Both the position numbers and the translations under genes were made by a program. The notes beneath the pieces are model-generated. The model made no database searches and was not told the origin of the DNA. It saw nothing but the letters and a program-made list of their open reading frames with translations. Shown one piece after another: positions 46,943 through 55,036 of a stretch of 64,000 bases of DNA; the stretch's first letter is position 1, and each line of letters opens with the position of its first letter. This stretch comes from Manganibacter manganicus (GTDB lineage: Bacteria > Pseudomonadota > Alphaproteobacteria > Rhizobiales > Rhizobiaceae), in NCBI RefSeq assembly GCF_002075885.1, contig NZ_MDET01000023.1, forward strand, positions 212,078-276,077. Reading direction: 5' to 3'.

Positions 46943-47629
46943 TCAGAAGTCGAGATCGTCGGACGAAGACGACTGCGATGACGTAGACGGTCCTTCGTCG
47001 AAGCTGTCGTCAGCCGCGAGCGTGTCGAAATCGTCTTCATCGACGTAGATGCCACCGCCGCCGAGACGTTCGCCTTCCTGACGCGAGCGAATGGCTTCAA
47101 CCGAACAGGTAATGCGCGGTGTGCCGCCGTTCTCGGTGCCGTACCAGGAGATGATCACGTCGGCGTAAGTGCCGTTGTAGACAACCTCGTTGATGTCGGC
47201 GACTTCGACCGGCTTCTTGAAGCGATCCATGATCTTAGGCCGCATCTGCCCACCTCTCGGCCCTTTGGCGCTGATGACGATATTGCCCTCGTAACCCTTG
47301 TAGATTTCGCCCGCGTCATTCTTGAAACGGTCGCCCTTCTTGAAGGACAGGTTGTCGGGCTTGTCGTCCCAAAGGGTCTTCCACCAGTCTTCCGGCTTCT
47401 TGAACTCGACACCGGCCGCCTTCATCGCCGAAATGCACGCAGCCTTGTTGCTGGCGAAGTCCGGTGAATCGTGCTCAAGGATGAAGTTGGCGCCGTGCTT
47501 CGGCTTCGCGTTCGGGTCCTTGTTCTTGCGCGGCAAAGTCGCCTCCTTCAACGAATCCGCGAACGATGTGCGAACCCGCGTCAGAGTGACGGTGCGTCCG
47601 GTCTTGTCTTTCTCGTTTACTTTACCCAT
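46943..47629 (-). CDS. DUF2815 single-stranded DNA-binding-like protein
   Basis: A 228-residue protein of the DUF2815 family found in phage replication modules and thought to be OB-fold ssDNA-binding. Core segments: TRVRTSFADSLKEATLP, the GYEGNIVISAKGPRGG strand region, and a serine/aspartate-rich acidic tail ending SSSSDDLDF like SSB C-termini that recruit partners. Preceded by the DUF2800 nuclease gene. Confidence 0.85.
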   Translation of the reverse strand: MGKVNEKDKTGRTVTLTRVRTSFADSLKEATLPRKNKDPNAKPKHGANFILEHDSPDFASNKAACISAMKAAGVEFKKPEDWWKTLWDDKPDNLSFKKGDRFKNDAGEIYKGYEGNIVISAKGPRGGQMRPKIMDRFKKPVEVADINEVVYNGTYADVIISWYGTENGGTPRITCSVEAIRSRQEGERLGGGGIYVDEDDFDTLAADDSFDEGPSTSSQSSSSDDLDF

Positions 47630-47673
47630 CGGGGTATTCCTTCTCAGTTGCTCGGTTTCTCAATAGTGGCGGG

Positions 47674-48873
47674 TTAATCGAGGTCGTCGAACGCATCAGC
47701 AAGCGGCGTGAGAGCCGGTTTTGCGTGATCGGCAGGGACCAATTTTGGCTTGCCTGGCGGTCTATCGACCAGCTTCAACAGTTCCTCCCACGTCTCCGGG
47801 TGGCCCTGTTTTCTCCTTCCCGGCTTCACCTTCTTCTCGATGTCGGTGATGCCGATGATTTCTCGTGGTTTGTAGGCTTCGTCGCCAAGGGCTTCGACGA
47901 GCAATGCCTCGGCCTTCTTTGTATCGACGAAGTAGCGGTTGCCGAGATCGCCTTCGACAGCCTTGGAACCTGGGTCTGGATTGCCGTCGAGTGCGGCTTG
48001 CAAGGAATCCTCGTGCAACTTGGCAAGCCAAGCGCGAATTTCCGCTGCGTGTTTGACGATGTGCCAGCGTCGTTCCGGGGTGATTGTCGAGGCGTCGAGC
48101 AGTTTCGGCTCATCGCCTTCAAGGTCGTCAAATTCATCTACAATCATGTCGAGAAGCCACTTGTTGCGAGCGGCACAGCCTTCGGGCTGGTCCTTGACGG
48201 GGCACCAGCGGCACGCCTTCGTGCCTGGTGCAAACTTGACTCTGCCCGCCGCAATGTCCGCGTATACGAGCTTCATTTTCTCGCCGAACTCGATCAGTTC
48301 TTCGAGCGAGATTTCCCAAAACTTCATTCCGCCTGCACGCGGCTGATCGATGTTCATCAGCACGGACTTGACAGCGGGCCGACCTTTGAAGTGCCAGTAA
48401 CCAAGCGCGTAGAGGCGCAATTGCTTGTTGCCTACAGCATCGACGGGTTCACCGGCACCGAATTTCAGGTCGGAAATGGTGCAGAGATCGCCGGCTATGA
48501 AGCCTGTATCACACGTTCCGAACTGACCGGGGAGCCACGGTGACAAATCGACTTTGATTTCGACTGACGGCGATGATGTATGCTCGCGCACCCAATCGAT
48601 ACCTGTCTGCAGGTGGCGGCTCATGTCGTCGTCAACGACGAAAGTGAAGCCATCTGCAGAAATCGTTTCGCCTACGAAATGATAAGGTTCAAGACCGAAC
48701 TGCAAGCACATCTCGCGCACTTCGTGGGCAACCGTTCCCTCAGCCGCGAACTGCGATGAATCGCGTTCAGGGATGCGACCTTCCGCGCGCAACTTCTCGA
48801 TCTCGGCGACCGAAGCGGTACAGTCGGACCAGCGGTCGCATGCAGACGGGGAAAGGCGTGCGTGGGCTGTCAT
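47674..48873 (-). CDS. DUF2800 PD-(D/E)XK nuclease-like protein
   Basis: A 399-residue protein of the Cas4/RecB-like DUF2800 family. Start LSPSACDRWSDCTAS is the family signature; catalytic-type residues lie in CDTGFIAGDLCTISDLKFG. A Cys cluster (ACRWCPVKDQPEGCAA) suggests an iron-sulphur site as in Cas4. Partner of DUF2815 in phage recombination/replication. Overlaps the downstream small gene's stop by 4 bp at its start. Confidence 0.85.
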   Translation of the reverse strand: MTAHARLSPSACDRWSDCTASVAEIEKLRAEGRIPERDSSQFAAEGTVAHEVREMCLQFGLEPYHFVGETISADGFTFVVDDDMSRHLQTGIDWVREHTSSPSVEIKVDLSPWLPGQFGTCDTGFIAGDLCTISDLKFGAGEPVDAVGNKQLRLYALGYWHFKGRPAVKSVLMNIDQPRAGGMKFWEISLEELIEFGEKMKLVYADIAAGRVKFAPGTKACRWCPVKDQPEGCAARNKWLLDMIVDEFDDLEGDEPKLLDASTITPERRWHIVKHAAEIRAWLAKLHEDSLQAALDGNPDPGSKAVEGDLGNRYFVDTKKAEALLVEALGDEAYKPREIIGITDIEKKVKPGRRKQGHPETWEELLKLVDRPPGKPKLVPADHAKPALTPLADAFDDLD

Positions 48874-49064
48874 TCCAACTCACCCCTCTCGTTGAAGGGT
48901 CCTGTGTATGTGATGGGCCTGGAAATGTGCCGGCGCGTGCTCTTGTTGAACTCGCCTTCGATCGTGTCGATGAAGTGCCAGGTCTCGCGTACGACGCGCA
49001 GCGGGAAGCGGTATCCGGCGCTGTCAGCAACGATGAAACGGCACCTTGGATGAATGTCAGACAC
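48870..49064 (-). CDS. Small hypothetical phage protein
   Basis: 64 residues from GTG at 49064. No recognised domain; beta-rich, with IHPRCRFIVADSAGYRFPLR. It overlaps both neighbours (8 bp upstream, 4 bp downstream), which supports the frame and start. Confidence 0.65.
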   Translation of the reverse strand: MSDIHPRCRFIVADSAGYRFPLRVVRETWHFIDTIEGEFNKSTRRHISRPITYTGPFNERGELE

Positions 49065-49308
49065 GACGAATGTCCCCGACTGCAAGGACGATGATCTCGA
49101 CGAAGAAAAGGATGATCCATGTCGTCGCGTAGTTCTCCAAGCCGAAGAACAACGTGGGTAGAGCAAGGACTGCGGGCACTCCGAAAATCAGAAGGAATAT
49201 CGCCGGAAGCGGCCGCATCAGCGTCCAAAAGAGCATGGGGATAATGCATCCGACGAATGCACAAATCGCGCTGATGACGGCAATTACGAAATTACTGAAC
49301 GCGCTCAT
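49057..49308 (-). CDS. Small membrane protein (two to three helices)
   Basis: 83 residues, strongly hydrophobic, with helices near residues 4-27, 30-52 and 58-78. The ATG at 49308 follows AGGAGG and overlaps the preceding stop by 4 bp. No family recognised. Forms a pair with the next small membrane protein. Confidence 0.7.
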   Translation of the reverse strand: MSAFSNFVIAVISAICAFVGCIIPMLFWTLMRPLPAIFLLIFGVPAVLALPTLFFGLENYATTWIILFFVEIIVLAVGDIRRV

Positions 49309-49514
49309 CCCTCCTGCCTCCAAGCGATGTAGAGGCACCACAGGAAAATCAACAGAACAAAGCCGAAGACATAGGCGACGATGCCGAAGAACAGAGCCGG
49401 CGTGGCAACGAGTGCTGGCGGCAAGATCAGCAGCGCCGAGGCCCACTGATAGGGATGGTGATAGAAGTAGTGCCAAAGCTCGTCGATGATATTGGTGATG
49501 AGGGTGGGGGTCAT
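49305..49514 (-). CDS. Small membrane protein (two helices)
   Basis: 69 residues with two predicted membrane helices (about 24-41 and 44-64) and a short charged C-terminus (WRQEG). Overlaps the next membrane protein gene by 4 bp. Function unknown; holin-like, superinfection or exclusion roles are possible but unsupported. Confidence 0.7.
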   Translation of the reverse strand: MTPTLITNIIDELWHYFYHHPYQWASALLILPPALVATPALFFGIVAYVFGFVLLIFLWCLYIAWRQEG

Positions 49515-49515
49515 C

Positions 49516-49731
49516 TCACGCCTCGTTGCGATGAAGATAAAACTGGATGCGCCGAGGATCGGCGCAAATCATGCGAACGACCTTGCGTTTCGGGTGATCG
49601 TGGATGTACTTCGCCGCCTCGCTCTGCGCCGCAATCGGGCAGGTGTGGAAGGGAATGTTGTCCGCGACTACCGTTGTCGTACAGTCGAAGCCGACGGTGC
49701 TGCAGGTGATCAGGATGAGAGCCGAGAGCAT
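49516..49731 (-). CDS. Small exported cysteine-containing protein
   Basis: 71 residues from the ATG at 49731, which overlaps the preceding stop (TGATG). A short hydrophobic leader (LSALILITCST) may be a signal peptide or lipobox-like end. The mature part has four cysteines, suggesting disulphides outside the cytoplasm. No homologue recognised. Confidence 0.6.
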   Translation of the reverse strand: MLSALILITCSTVGFDCTTTVVADNIPFHTCPIAAQSEAAKYIHDHPKRKVVRMICADPRRIQFYLHRNEA

Positions 49732-49916
49732 CACTCGCCTCCCCGCGCTTTGATCATCGCGTCGGCGTATAGATAGGCGCTATCGGCCACGCGCACGTAC
49801 CAATTATCGGGGTCGTTTTCATCTGGCGTTTTGTCGAAAAACTTCGGACGATATTTCACGATGATCGCCGACATGGCTTCGATAGCGATGCGGTCGCGGA
49901 GTGAAATCTTTGCCAT
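49731..49916 (-). CDS. Small hypothetical phage protein
   Basis: 61 residues, helical and charged, with AGGAGG five bases before the ATG. No recognised domain. Contains a FDKTPDENDPDNWYVRV segment common in small phage early proteins. Confidence 0.7.
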   Translation of the reverse strand: MAKISLRDRIAIEAMSAIIVKYRPKFFDKTPDENDPDNWYVRVADSAYLYADAMIKARGGE

Positions 49917-49925
49917 TTGGTCCTC

Positions 49926-50153
49926 CTATGATTGAAACAGGTCTGCGCGGCGGGCACGCTTGCGGTCGCCGCGAGTGCGACCATCAGAGTCAGTGCGAGG
50001 CTCCGTCTTAGGGGTGCGGAAGCCCTTGCCGCCGCGCAGTTCGGACATGGTGTTCATGCGGGCCAGGAACGGCCCACTGTCCACACCAAGCGGGTTGCCG
50101 AGGCGAACCGTCGGCTCGAACGCTTTGTTCAGAATGCGTGTGAAGATGTTCAT
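49926..50153 (-). CDS. Small basic phage protein
   Basis: 75 residues. The first 40 are weakly structured, the last 35 basic and disordered (TRGDRKRARRADLFQS), suggesting nucleic-acid contact. AGGAGA lies before the ATG. Not recognised. Confidence 0.65.
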   Translation of the reverse strand: MNIFTRILNKAFEPTVRLGNPLGVDSGPFLARMNTMSELRGGKGFRTPKTEPRTDSDGRTRGDRKRARRADLFQS

Positions 50154-50167
50154 GCCTGTCTCCTATT

Positions 50168-50268
50168 GAGGCGCTTTGGGAGCGAGCAGACGGGTGGGAG
50201 GGGACACCGATCATCGAAGCGGGGGACGGGAACTTCGAATGATTGTCTGCTCGCCGCCGAAGCGCCTC
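50168..50268 (-). ncRNA. Strongly structured intergenic RNA element (candidate)
   Basis: Within a 149-bp gap in the leftward operon, three nested stems can form. Outer GAGGCGCTT (50168-50176) pairs with 50260-50268. Middle CGAGCAGAC (50183-50191) pairs with 50245-50253. Inner ATCATCGAAG (near 50210) pairs with CTTCGAATGAT (near 50233-50243) with one bulge. The six-base segments between outer and middle stems face each other as an internal loop. It lacks a terminal T run, so it is not a normal terminator; an RNase-processing site, regulatory leader or small RNA is possible. Confidence 0.5.
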
Positions 50269-50302
50269 CCGGCCGAAACCGGAAGGGCTGCGGTGCCGGC
50301 GC

Positions 50303-50764
50303 TTAGACGAGATCGTCGGAGTCGGCCTTGGGAGAGGTCAGGTCGCCCTTGTCCTTCAAAGCGTTCAGGTTCTTCATGAACAGGTCGATGGACTCTTCAC
50401 GAATGTGATCCGTGGAAGTGGCGTCGGCGACACCTTCCTTCTTGATCTTCTCGTGATTCAGCAATGCCTTGACCTTTGTCTTGCGCGCATCGCGTTCTTC
50501 AGGGCGGTCGGTGCCCGTGATGTAGCCGGCGATGGCCTCCTTGATGCCCTCGTAAGGGTTTTCCTTCCGGTCTTCCGGCGACGTGGAAATCTGCGGCTTG
50601 GCTTCTTCCTTGGCGGTTTCCTTCTTCGGCGCGGCCTTGGTTGCCGTGGCTGTTGCAGCAATCTTGTCCATGGCTTCGGTGCGAAGTTCGTTGGACTGTT
50701 TGGTAATGGCGATCAGTTCTTTGATCGCGGCAGTGTTTTCGGCGATGGTCTGTTCGAGGCTCAT
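50303..50764 (-). CDS. Hypothetical phage early protein, helical
   Basis: 153 residues: an N-terminal helix (MSLEQTIAENTAAIKELIAI) that could form a coiled coil, an alanine/lysine-rich linker (about 45-70), and a C-terminal helical part ending in an acidic tail (KADSDDLV). The start at 50764 follows GGAGACACC. It is the first gene of the leftward operon. SSB-like interaction through the tail is speculation. Confidence 0.7.
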   Translation of the reverse strand: MSLEQTIAENTAAIKELIAITKQSNELRTEAMDKIAATATATKAAPKKETAKEEAKPQISTSPEDRKENPYEGIKEAIAGYITGTDRPEERDARKTKVKALLNHEKIKKEGVADATSTDHIREESIDLFMKNLNALKDKGDLTSPKADSDDLV

Positions 50765-50789
50765 GGTGTCTCCTGTGGGCGGTTCAAAA

Positions 50790-50804
50790 TCACTCAATAA
50801 GTGA
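50790..50804 (-). promoter_or_regulatory. Operator palindrome before the leftward operon
   Basis: TCACTCAATAAGTGA, one centre change from consensus, lies 26 bp before the ATG at 50764. A clear -35 box was not found. Confidence 0.65.
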
Positions 50805-50861
50805 ATACCCGACCCTTAAATCACCTTTTGGCGACACTTTCAACCCCAAAGTGATTTAATT

Positions 50862-50901
50862 TCACTTAAAACTTGATTTTGGCTTTTCGCCCCTTTATGG
50901 T
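50862..50901 (+). promoter_or_regulatory. Rightward promoter with half-degenerate operator
   Basis: TTGATT (50873-50878) and TATGGT (50896-50901) are 17 bp apart, 31 bp before the HTH gene. The site TCACTTAAAACTTGA (50862-50876) has one intact arm and overlaps the -35 box. It and the 50790 site frame a divergent early control region. Confidence 0.6.
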
Positions 50902-50932
50902 CAGGCCAGATTTTCAAGAACGGATGTGAAGA

Positions 50933-51244
50933 ATGGAAACTGCAACGCAGATGGGTCGCCCGAAGACCACCGGGGACCAGAAGCTACACGACAGTGCACT
51001 CTATCAGTTGCTTATGGACAAGCTTCCGAGCGAATTCATCAAGTATGACAAGATCGACACGCAGCGTCTGAGCGCCGCGACCGGCAACGCCAGGTACACG
51101 ATCTACTGCTGGCTCAATGAACGGCGCACGCTGTCAAAGCGCGCCATTCAATCGCTTCTGGAAATCTCCCGCGAGACCGACGATCCTGAGAAGAAAGGCG
51201 CGCTGACCAAGGAAGACCTGATTCCTTTCGCTCTCGGCTTCTGA
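50933..51244 (+). CDS. HTH-like phage regulator
   Basis: 103 residues. The segment DTQRLSAATGNARYTIYCWLNERRTLSKRAIQSLLEIS reads as an HTH in which the second helix selects DNA (residues about 42-80). It is first in the rightward replication transcript, 17 bp before the VapE gene, a position often held by Cro-like or replication-control proteins. Confidence 0.65.
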   Translation: METATQMGRPKTTGDQKLHDSALYQLLMDKLPSEFIKYDKIDTQRLSAATGNARYTIYCWLNERRTLSKRAIQSLLEISRETDDPEKKGALTKEDLIPFALGF

Positions 51245-51261
51245 ACACAGGGGTCGAGCGC

Positions 51262-53757
51262 ATGAGTGACTCATTCCGGGTCTCGTTTTTCCGTGGCCTG
51301 AAGCTCACATGGCCGCGCGTCGAAAGCATTTCGTTACGCGACCTCGCCGGTCGCATCGCGGCGGCGCGCGCCGACCACAAAGCCGATCTGCCGATGCTCA
51401 AACTCGGCGTGTTCGAAGGCGGCGCCAAACGCGAAAACCTAAAAACCCTCAGCGGTGCCATGCTGGACTACGACGCTGGCGAAGTGTCAATCGACGAAGC
51501 TGCCGACCGTCTTCGCGATGCAGGCGTCGTTGCCCTGCTCTACTCGTCGCCGAGCAGCACCGTAGAATCTCCACGGTGGCGCGTCCTCGCGCCTTACAGG
51601 CGTGATGTTGGGCCGGTTGAGCACCAAGACCTGACCGATCGGGTTAACGGCGCTCTCGGCGGCATCATTGACGACGCCGCCTCATGGGAAACTCAACAGA
51701 GATTCTATTACGGTCAAGCCAAATATCGAGACGCCAAGAAAGGCGGCGGTGACGCAGACAAAATCGAGATCATCATCACCGAAGGCGATCCGATCGACAC
51801 ACTGGAGATCGAGCCGGCACCGCGCCCCGCGCGAGCTAAGGCTGCGCGAGATGATTCTGGTGATTTGGGCGACTTGCTCGGAGATGATGAAGACGATCTT
51901 TTCGACCTGGTTCGCACGTCACCGCTCGGTCTGACCGAAGACGAGATTGATGGCTTTCTCGCAGATATCCCCAATGCCGGCGACGGCATTCATTACGATG
52001 ACTACGTGAATGTCGGCATGGCCATCCACCACGAGTACAGTGGGTCGGCCGAAGGCTTCGAGAAGTTCTGCGAATGGGCAGAGCAGTCCGTGAAGTTCGA
52101 TCTGCACAACGCCAAAGGGCGCTGGCGTTCGTTCAATAAAGAATCCAAAAGCCCCAGGACGTTCCGTTCCATCATTCAAGAGGCCAATGCGAATCGGGCA
52201 GCAGCCAGCGCAGCGAAGCTGGCAAGCGACCTCGGCTTGGACGACTTCGACCTGCCCGCAGAACGCACCAATCTTCCCGCAGTAATTTCGCAGGGCGATC
52301 TCGACGATCTGCTCGGCGGCGACACGCCACCTGCCGCGAAAGCGGCTGCAAACGTCAAGACCGATCCCGACTGGTTGCACAAACTGCACCGCAATGAGGA
52401 AGGCGAACTCAAGAGTTCCCTGCCTAACATAGCCCTGATCATGGACAATGACCCGCGTCTCGCAGGTCTTGTTGCATATAACGAGTTCAAACAGATGGTC
52501 GTGCTGCGCGGCGAGCCGCGTATCGCATCAAAGAAGCGAGAATCGGCCCACGATCCGGTGAACCTCAAAGGGCGGTTGTGGAAGATTGAAGACACGCTGA
52601 ACGGCGATAATTGGACCGATAGTCACGACATCGCCGTCCGCAATCTCATCGAGACCAAGACGCAGATGAAAGGATACGGGATCAAGGTGACAGATCGCGA
52701 TCTCAACGGTGGCGTGGACCTAAGCGCACAGCGCCGAGCCTTCCATCCGGTGAAAGAAGCAATCGAGGCGGTTACGTGGGACGGGAAGCCTCGCGCCGAA
52801 ACCCTGTTCATCGACTACCTTGGCTGCGACAACAACAACTATTACCGCCAGTGTGCGTTAATGACGCTGGTCGGCGCCATTACGCGCATTTACCGGCCGG
52901 GGCACAAGTTTGACTTCGTGCCGATCCTAGAAGGCGCACAAGGCAAGGGCAAATCCACGTTCATCGAAGTGCTCGGACTGAATTGGTACAACGAGCTTAC
53001 CGGCGACATCCGTGATCCGAAGCAAATGATCGAATCCATGCAAGGTACGTGGATACTTGAAATCGGCGAACTTTCAGCAATGCACCGATCCGAGGTAAAC
53101 GACCTCAAGGCGTTCGTAACACGCACCCACGACAAGGGTAGGCTGGCCTGGATGAAGCGCGTCCGCGAGTTTCCCAGGCAGTGCATATTCATGGGGTCCA
53201 CCAACGACCGTGAGTACCTTCGAGACCGTACTGGTGGTCGCCGCTTCTGGCCCATCGTCTGCAGGGTTGACGGACAGATCGACAATCTGAAACTGCGAGA
53301 AGAAATCTTGCAGGTTTGGGCAGAGGCTCTGCACATCTATCGCCAGATGGAGAAACAGTATCCCGGAAAACAATTGCCCCTGTACCTGACCGACGAAGCC
53401 GCTTTGATAGCTCTCGAAATGCAGGAGAGCCGTCGCGTTGAGACATCCGAAGATGTGCTGTCGGGTAAAATCGGTGCGTGGCTTGATACCCCCATCGGTG
53501 CCGATTTTGACGACCTGGAAGATGCACCGAAGATTTACCGTGATGAGACTTGTATTCAGCAGATTTGGGAAGAAATGATGGGTCGTGACGGTTCTGTCCC
53601 GCACACCGATACCATTAAGATCGGTGCCGCTATGCTCGCCCTCGGATGGCCAAGGTCAAAGGGTCCAGTGATCACCATGGATATCAATCGGAAGTACGGC
53701 AAATGCCGTGTTTATACGAGGCCAAGCGAAGAAGGAGACATCATTGACCAGTTTTAG
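51262..53757 (+). CDS. Primase-helicase with PriCT and VapE domains
   Basis: 831 residues. The N-terminal ~190 residues resemble an AEP/RepB-like primase region. At about 230-290 a PriCT-2-type segment (DGIHYDDYVNVGMAIHHEY) is visible. The VapE helicase domain occupies about 490-800, with Walker A LEGAQGKGKST, Walker B-like ILEIGELS and the sensor STNDREYLRDRTGGRRF. It is the probable initiator/helicase acting at the origin-like tract just downstream. Confidence 0.85.
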   Translation: MSDSFRVSFFRGLKLTWPRVESISLRDLAGRIAAARADHKADLPMLKLGVFEGGAKRENLKTLSGAMLDYDAGEVSIDEAADRLRDAGVVALLYSSPSSTVESPRWRVLAPYRRDVGPVEHQDLTDRVNGALGGIIDDAASWETQQRFYYGQAKYRDAKKGGGDADKIEIIITEGDPIDTLEIEPAPRPARAKAARDDSGDLGDLLGDDEDDLFDLVRTSPLGLTEDEIDGFLADIPNAGDGIHYDDYVNVGMAIHHEYSGSAEGFEKFCEWAEQSVKFDLHNAKGRWRSFNKESKSPRTFRSIIQEANANRAAASAAKLASDLGLDDFDLPAERTNLPAVISQGDLDDLLGGDTPPAAKAAANVKTDPDWLHKLHRNEEGELKSSLPNIALIMDNDPRLAGLVAYNEFKQMVVLRGEPRIASKKRESAHDPVNLKGRLWKIEDTLNGDNWTDSHDIAVRNLIETKTQMKGYGIKVTDRDLNGGVDLSAQRRAFHPVKEAIEAVTWDGKPRAETLFIDYLGCDNNNYYRQCALMTLVGAITRIYRPGHKFDFVPILEGAQGKGKSTFIEVLGLNWYNELTGDIRDPKQMIESMQGTWILEIGELSAMHRSEVNDLKAFVTRTHDKGRLAWMKRVREFPRQCIFMGSTNDREYLRDRTGGRRFWPIVCRVDGQIDNLKLREEILQVWAEALHIYRQMEKQYPGKQLPLYLTDEAALIALEMQESRRVETSEDVLSGKIGAWLDTPIGADFDDLEDAPKIYRDETCIQQIWEEMMGRDGSVPHTDTIKIGAAMLALGWPRSKGPVITMDINRKYGKCRVYTRPSEEGDIIDQF

Positions 53758-53869
53758 AGAATACGTAGCTGGCCGCAGGGTCGGTCATCTTTCGCACCGT
53801 CAAGAGGTGGTCGCTGCGGCGCGAGAGGTGTGGAAACAATACCGGGCAAAATTGCGAAAATCCGACTAA
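53744..53869 (+). CDS. Small basic peptide after VapE
   Basis: A 41-residue frame starting at TTG, with GAAGGAGA at the usual distance and a 14-bp overlap with the VapE gene. Rich in Arg/Lys and helical (HRQEVVAAAREVWKQYRAKL). A terminator follows. Function unknown. Confidence 0.55.
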   Translation: MTSFREYVAGRRVGHLSHRQEVVAAAREVWKQYRAKLRKSD

Positions 53870-53887
53870 ATAGCCTCTATTCCATCG

Positions 53888-53908
53888 GCCCGCTTCGGCG
53901 GGCTTTTT
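53888..53908 (+). terminator. Rho-independent terminator of the VapE operon
   Basis: A GCCCGC-TTCG-GCGGGC hairpin with a stable tetraloop followed by TTTTT. Confidence 0.9.
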
Positions 53909-54052
53909 CTATGGAAGTTGGAAGATTTCTAACTTCTAGATGTCGAATTAGAAAGTGGAATATATCTTATTTGCCGATTTTGAGGTGAGAAATGCGATAC
54001 ATCTTAATTTCTGCCTTTTCTACGGGAAAATGGCCTGTATCTTAACCAAAAT

Positions 54053-54271
54053 TCTCAGTCTCTCAGTCTTCTCAGTCCGCTCACACGGTTTCTATATCCT
54101 TGTCGTTTTGGAACTTACCACGGGGGTGGGTTTATACCCCATCTTAGCCCTTCTTATTTTACTACAACTATATAGTAATAGAGTGAGAGAACTGAGAGAC
54201 TGAGAGAGCATTGATTTTACAAGGAAATTTCCTCTCACTCCATTCTCAGTCTAAGAAGCAGACTGAGAATG
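54053..54271. other. Iteron-like cluster, candidate replication origin
   Basis: Seven copies of TCTCAGT or its complement ACTGAGA lie at 54053, 54061, 54070, 54191, 54199, 54244 and 54262. Two pairs form a 15-bp inverted repeat (54053-54067 with 54191-54205) around an AT-rich stretch (about 54140-54180). The last pair makes a perfect 12-bp hairpin (54241-54252 with 54260-54271). The tract follows the primase-helicase gene and is part of a 900-bp non-coding gap (53,870-54,770). This is the expected layout of a phage origin; it is inferred, not shown. Confidence 0.55.
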
Positions 54272-54521
54272 CTCTACAATCCATTTCCTGTTTCTCTGCT
54301 CGATTCCCCTCAAAATTTTTCAGGCCAACCGTTACTGTGTAACATCGAGGTAGGAATATGATCCTAAAACTCGTTTCGCTGCCGAAACTTTCACATTTTG
54401 CGTGAATCGCGCTCGGTGTCCCCCGCCCCCGTGCAAAATGCAACCAGTAGTACCTTGACCCAAATGGCCTGCAACCTATTGGCGCGATTGAATAATTTCG
54501 ATTTTCGGCGTGCGAATGATC

Positions 54522-54630
54522 AGCACGGCAGCACGGCAGCACGGCAGCGTCGAGCACGGCAGCACGGCAGCACGGCAGCACGGCAGCGTCGAGCACGGCA
54601 GCACGGCAGCGTCGAGCACGGCAGCACGGC
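54522..54630. repeat. Composite minisatellite of AGCACGGC and AGCGTCG
   Basis: Eleven copies of the 8-mer AGCACGGC in runs of 3, 4, 2 and 2, the runs separated by three copies of the 7-mer AGCGTCG. No spacers and no protein frame conserved along it. It lies in the same non-coding gap as the iteron cluster. Confidence 0.9.
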
Positions 54631-54711
54631 AGCTTGAAACTGGGAACAATCCGACAGGGAAGCCCGCCAGCGCGATTCAACGCATTGGCAGGCGGAATGC
54701 ATCATGGCGAA

Positions 54712-54742
54712 CGAAAACGGCGCCCAGGAAGCCCAGGCGCCG
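54712..54742 (-). terminator. Terminator of the leftward small-gene block
   Basis: A CGGCGCC stem (54718-54724 with 54736-54742) with an 11-nt loop, followed leftward by TTTTCGTT. It lies 29 bp beyond the stop of the gene at 54771. Confidence 0.65.
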
Positions 54743-54770
54743 CGCTACGTCTTATCGATTGGGATTGGTG

Positions 54771-54977
54771 CTATCGGCGTTTCCTGCCATTGACGAAAGC
54801 GGCGTGCCGCTTGGCAAACGCCCATGCGCTCAAAGCATGGCGACCATATGGTGCGCTGCCGTATGTCAACTCGGTACGGCCGCTAGGATAGGTGCAAAGC
54901 ATCCCGCCACCGCTTGCGGCGATTTCCATTTGATGCGCGCGCGATTGCCTGAAAAGCATTTTGTGTTGCTCGGTCAT
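54771..54977 (-). CDS. Hypothetical phage protein under operator control
   Basis: 68 residues, basic C-terminus (AKRHAAFVNGRKRR). The ATG at 54977 has AAAGGAG upstream and follows the promoter/operator at 55003. No domain recognised. Confidence 0.7.
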   Translation of the reverse strand: MTEQHKMLFRQSRAHQMEIAASGGGMLCTYPSGRTELTYGSAPYGRHALSAWAFAKRHAAFVNGRKRR

Positions 54978-55002
54978 GGCCGATTCTCCTTTGCAGCGAT
55001 AT

Positions 55003-55035
55003 TCACTAATTAAGTGAAAGTAGTGCGGGAGTCAA
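55003..55035 (-). promoter_or_regulatory. Promoter with operator covering the -10 box
   Basis: The operator TCACTAATTAAGTGA (55003-55017) is a 15-bp dyad. Reading leftward, TTGACT (55030-55035) is 17 bp before TAATTA, and the -10 hexamer is made from the operator's five centre bases plus the next one. TTGAC to the TCACT arm is 13 bp. Confidence 0.8.
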
Positions 55036-55036
55036 G

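Noticed and set aside
50933..51244. Antitoxin of a toxin-antitoxin pair
   Set aside because: The neighbour is a primase-helicase, not a toxin; the position fits a replication-control gene.
54522..54630. CRISPR array
   Set aside because: Units are contiguous 7-8-mers with no unique spacers and no cas genes nearby.
54246..54680. A 144-codon minus-strand frame through the minisatellite
   Set aside because: The 8-bp and 7-bp units shift frame and give low-complexity Cys/Ala/Val text; no ribosome site.
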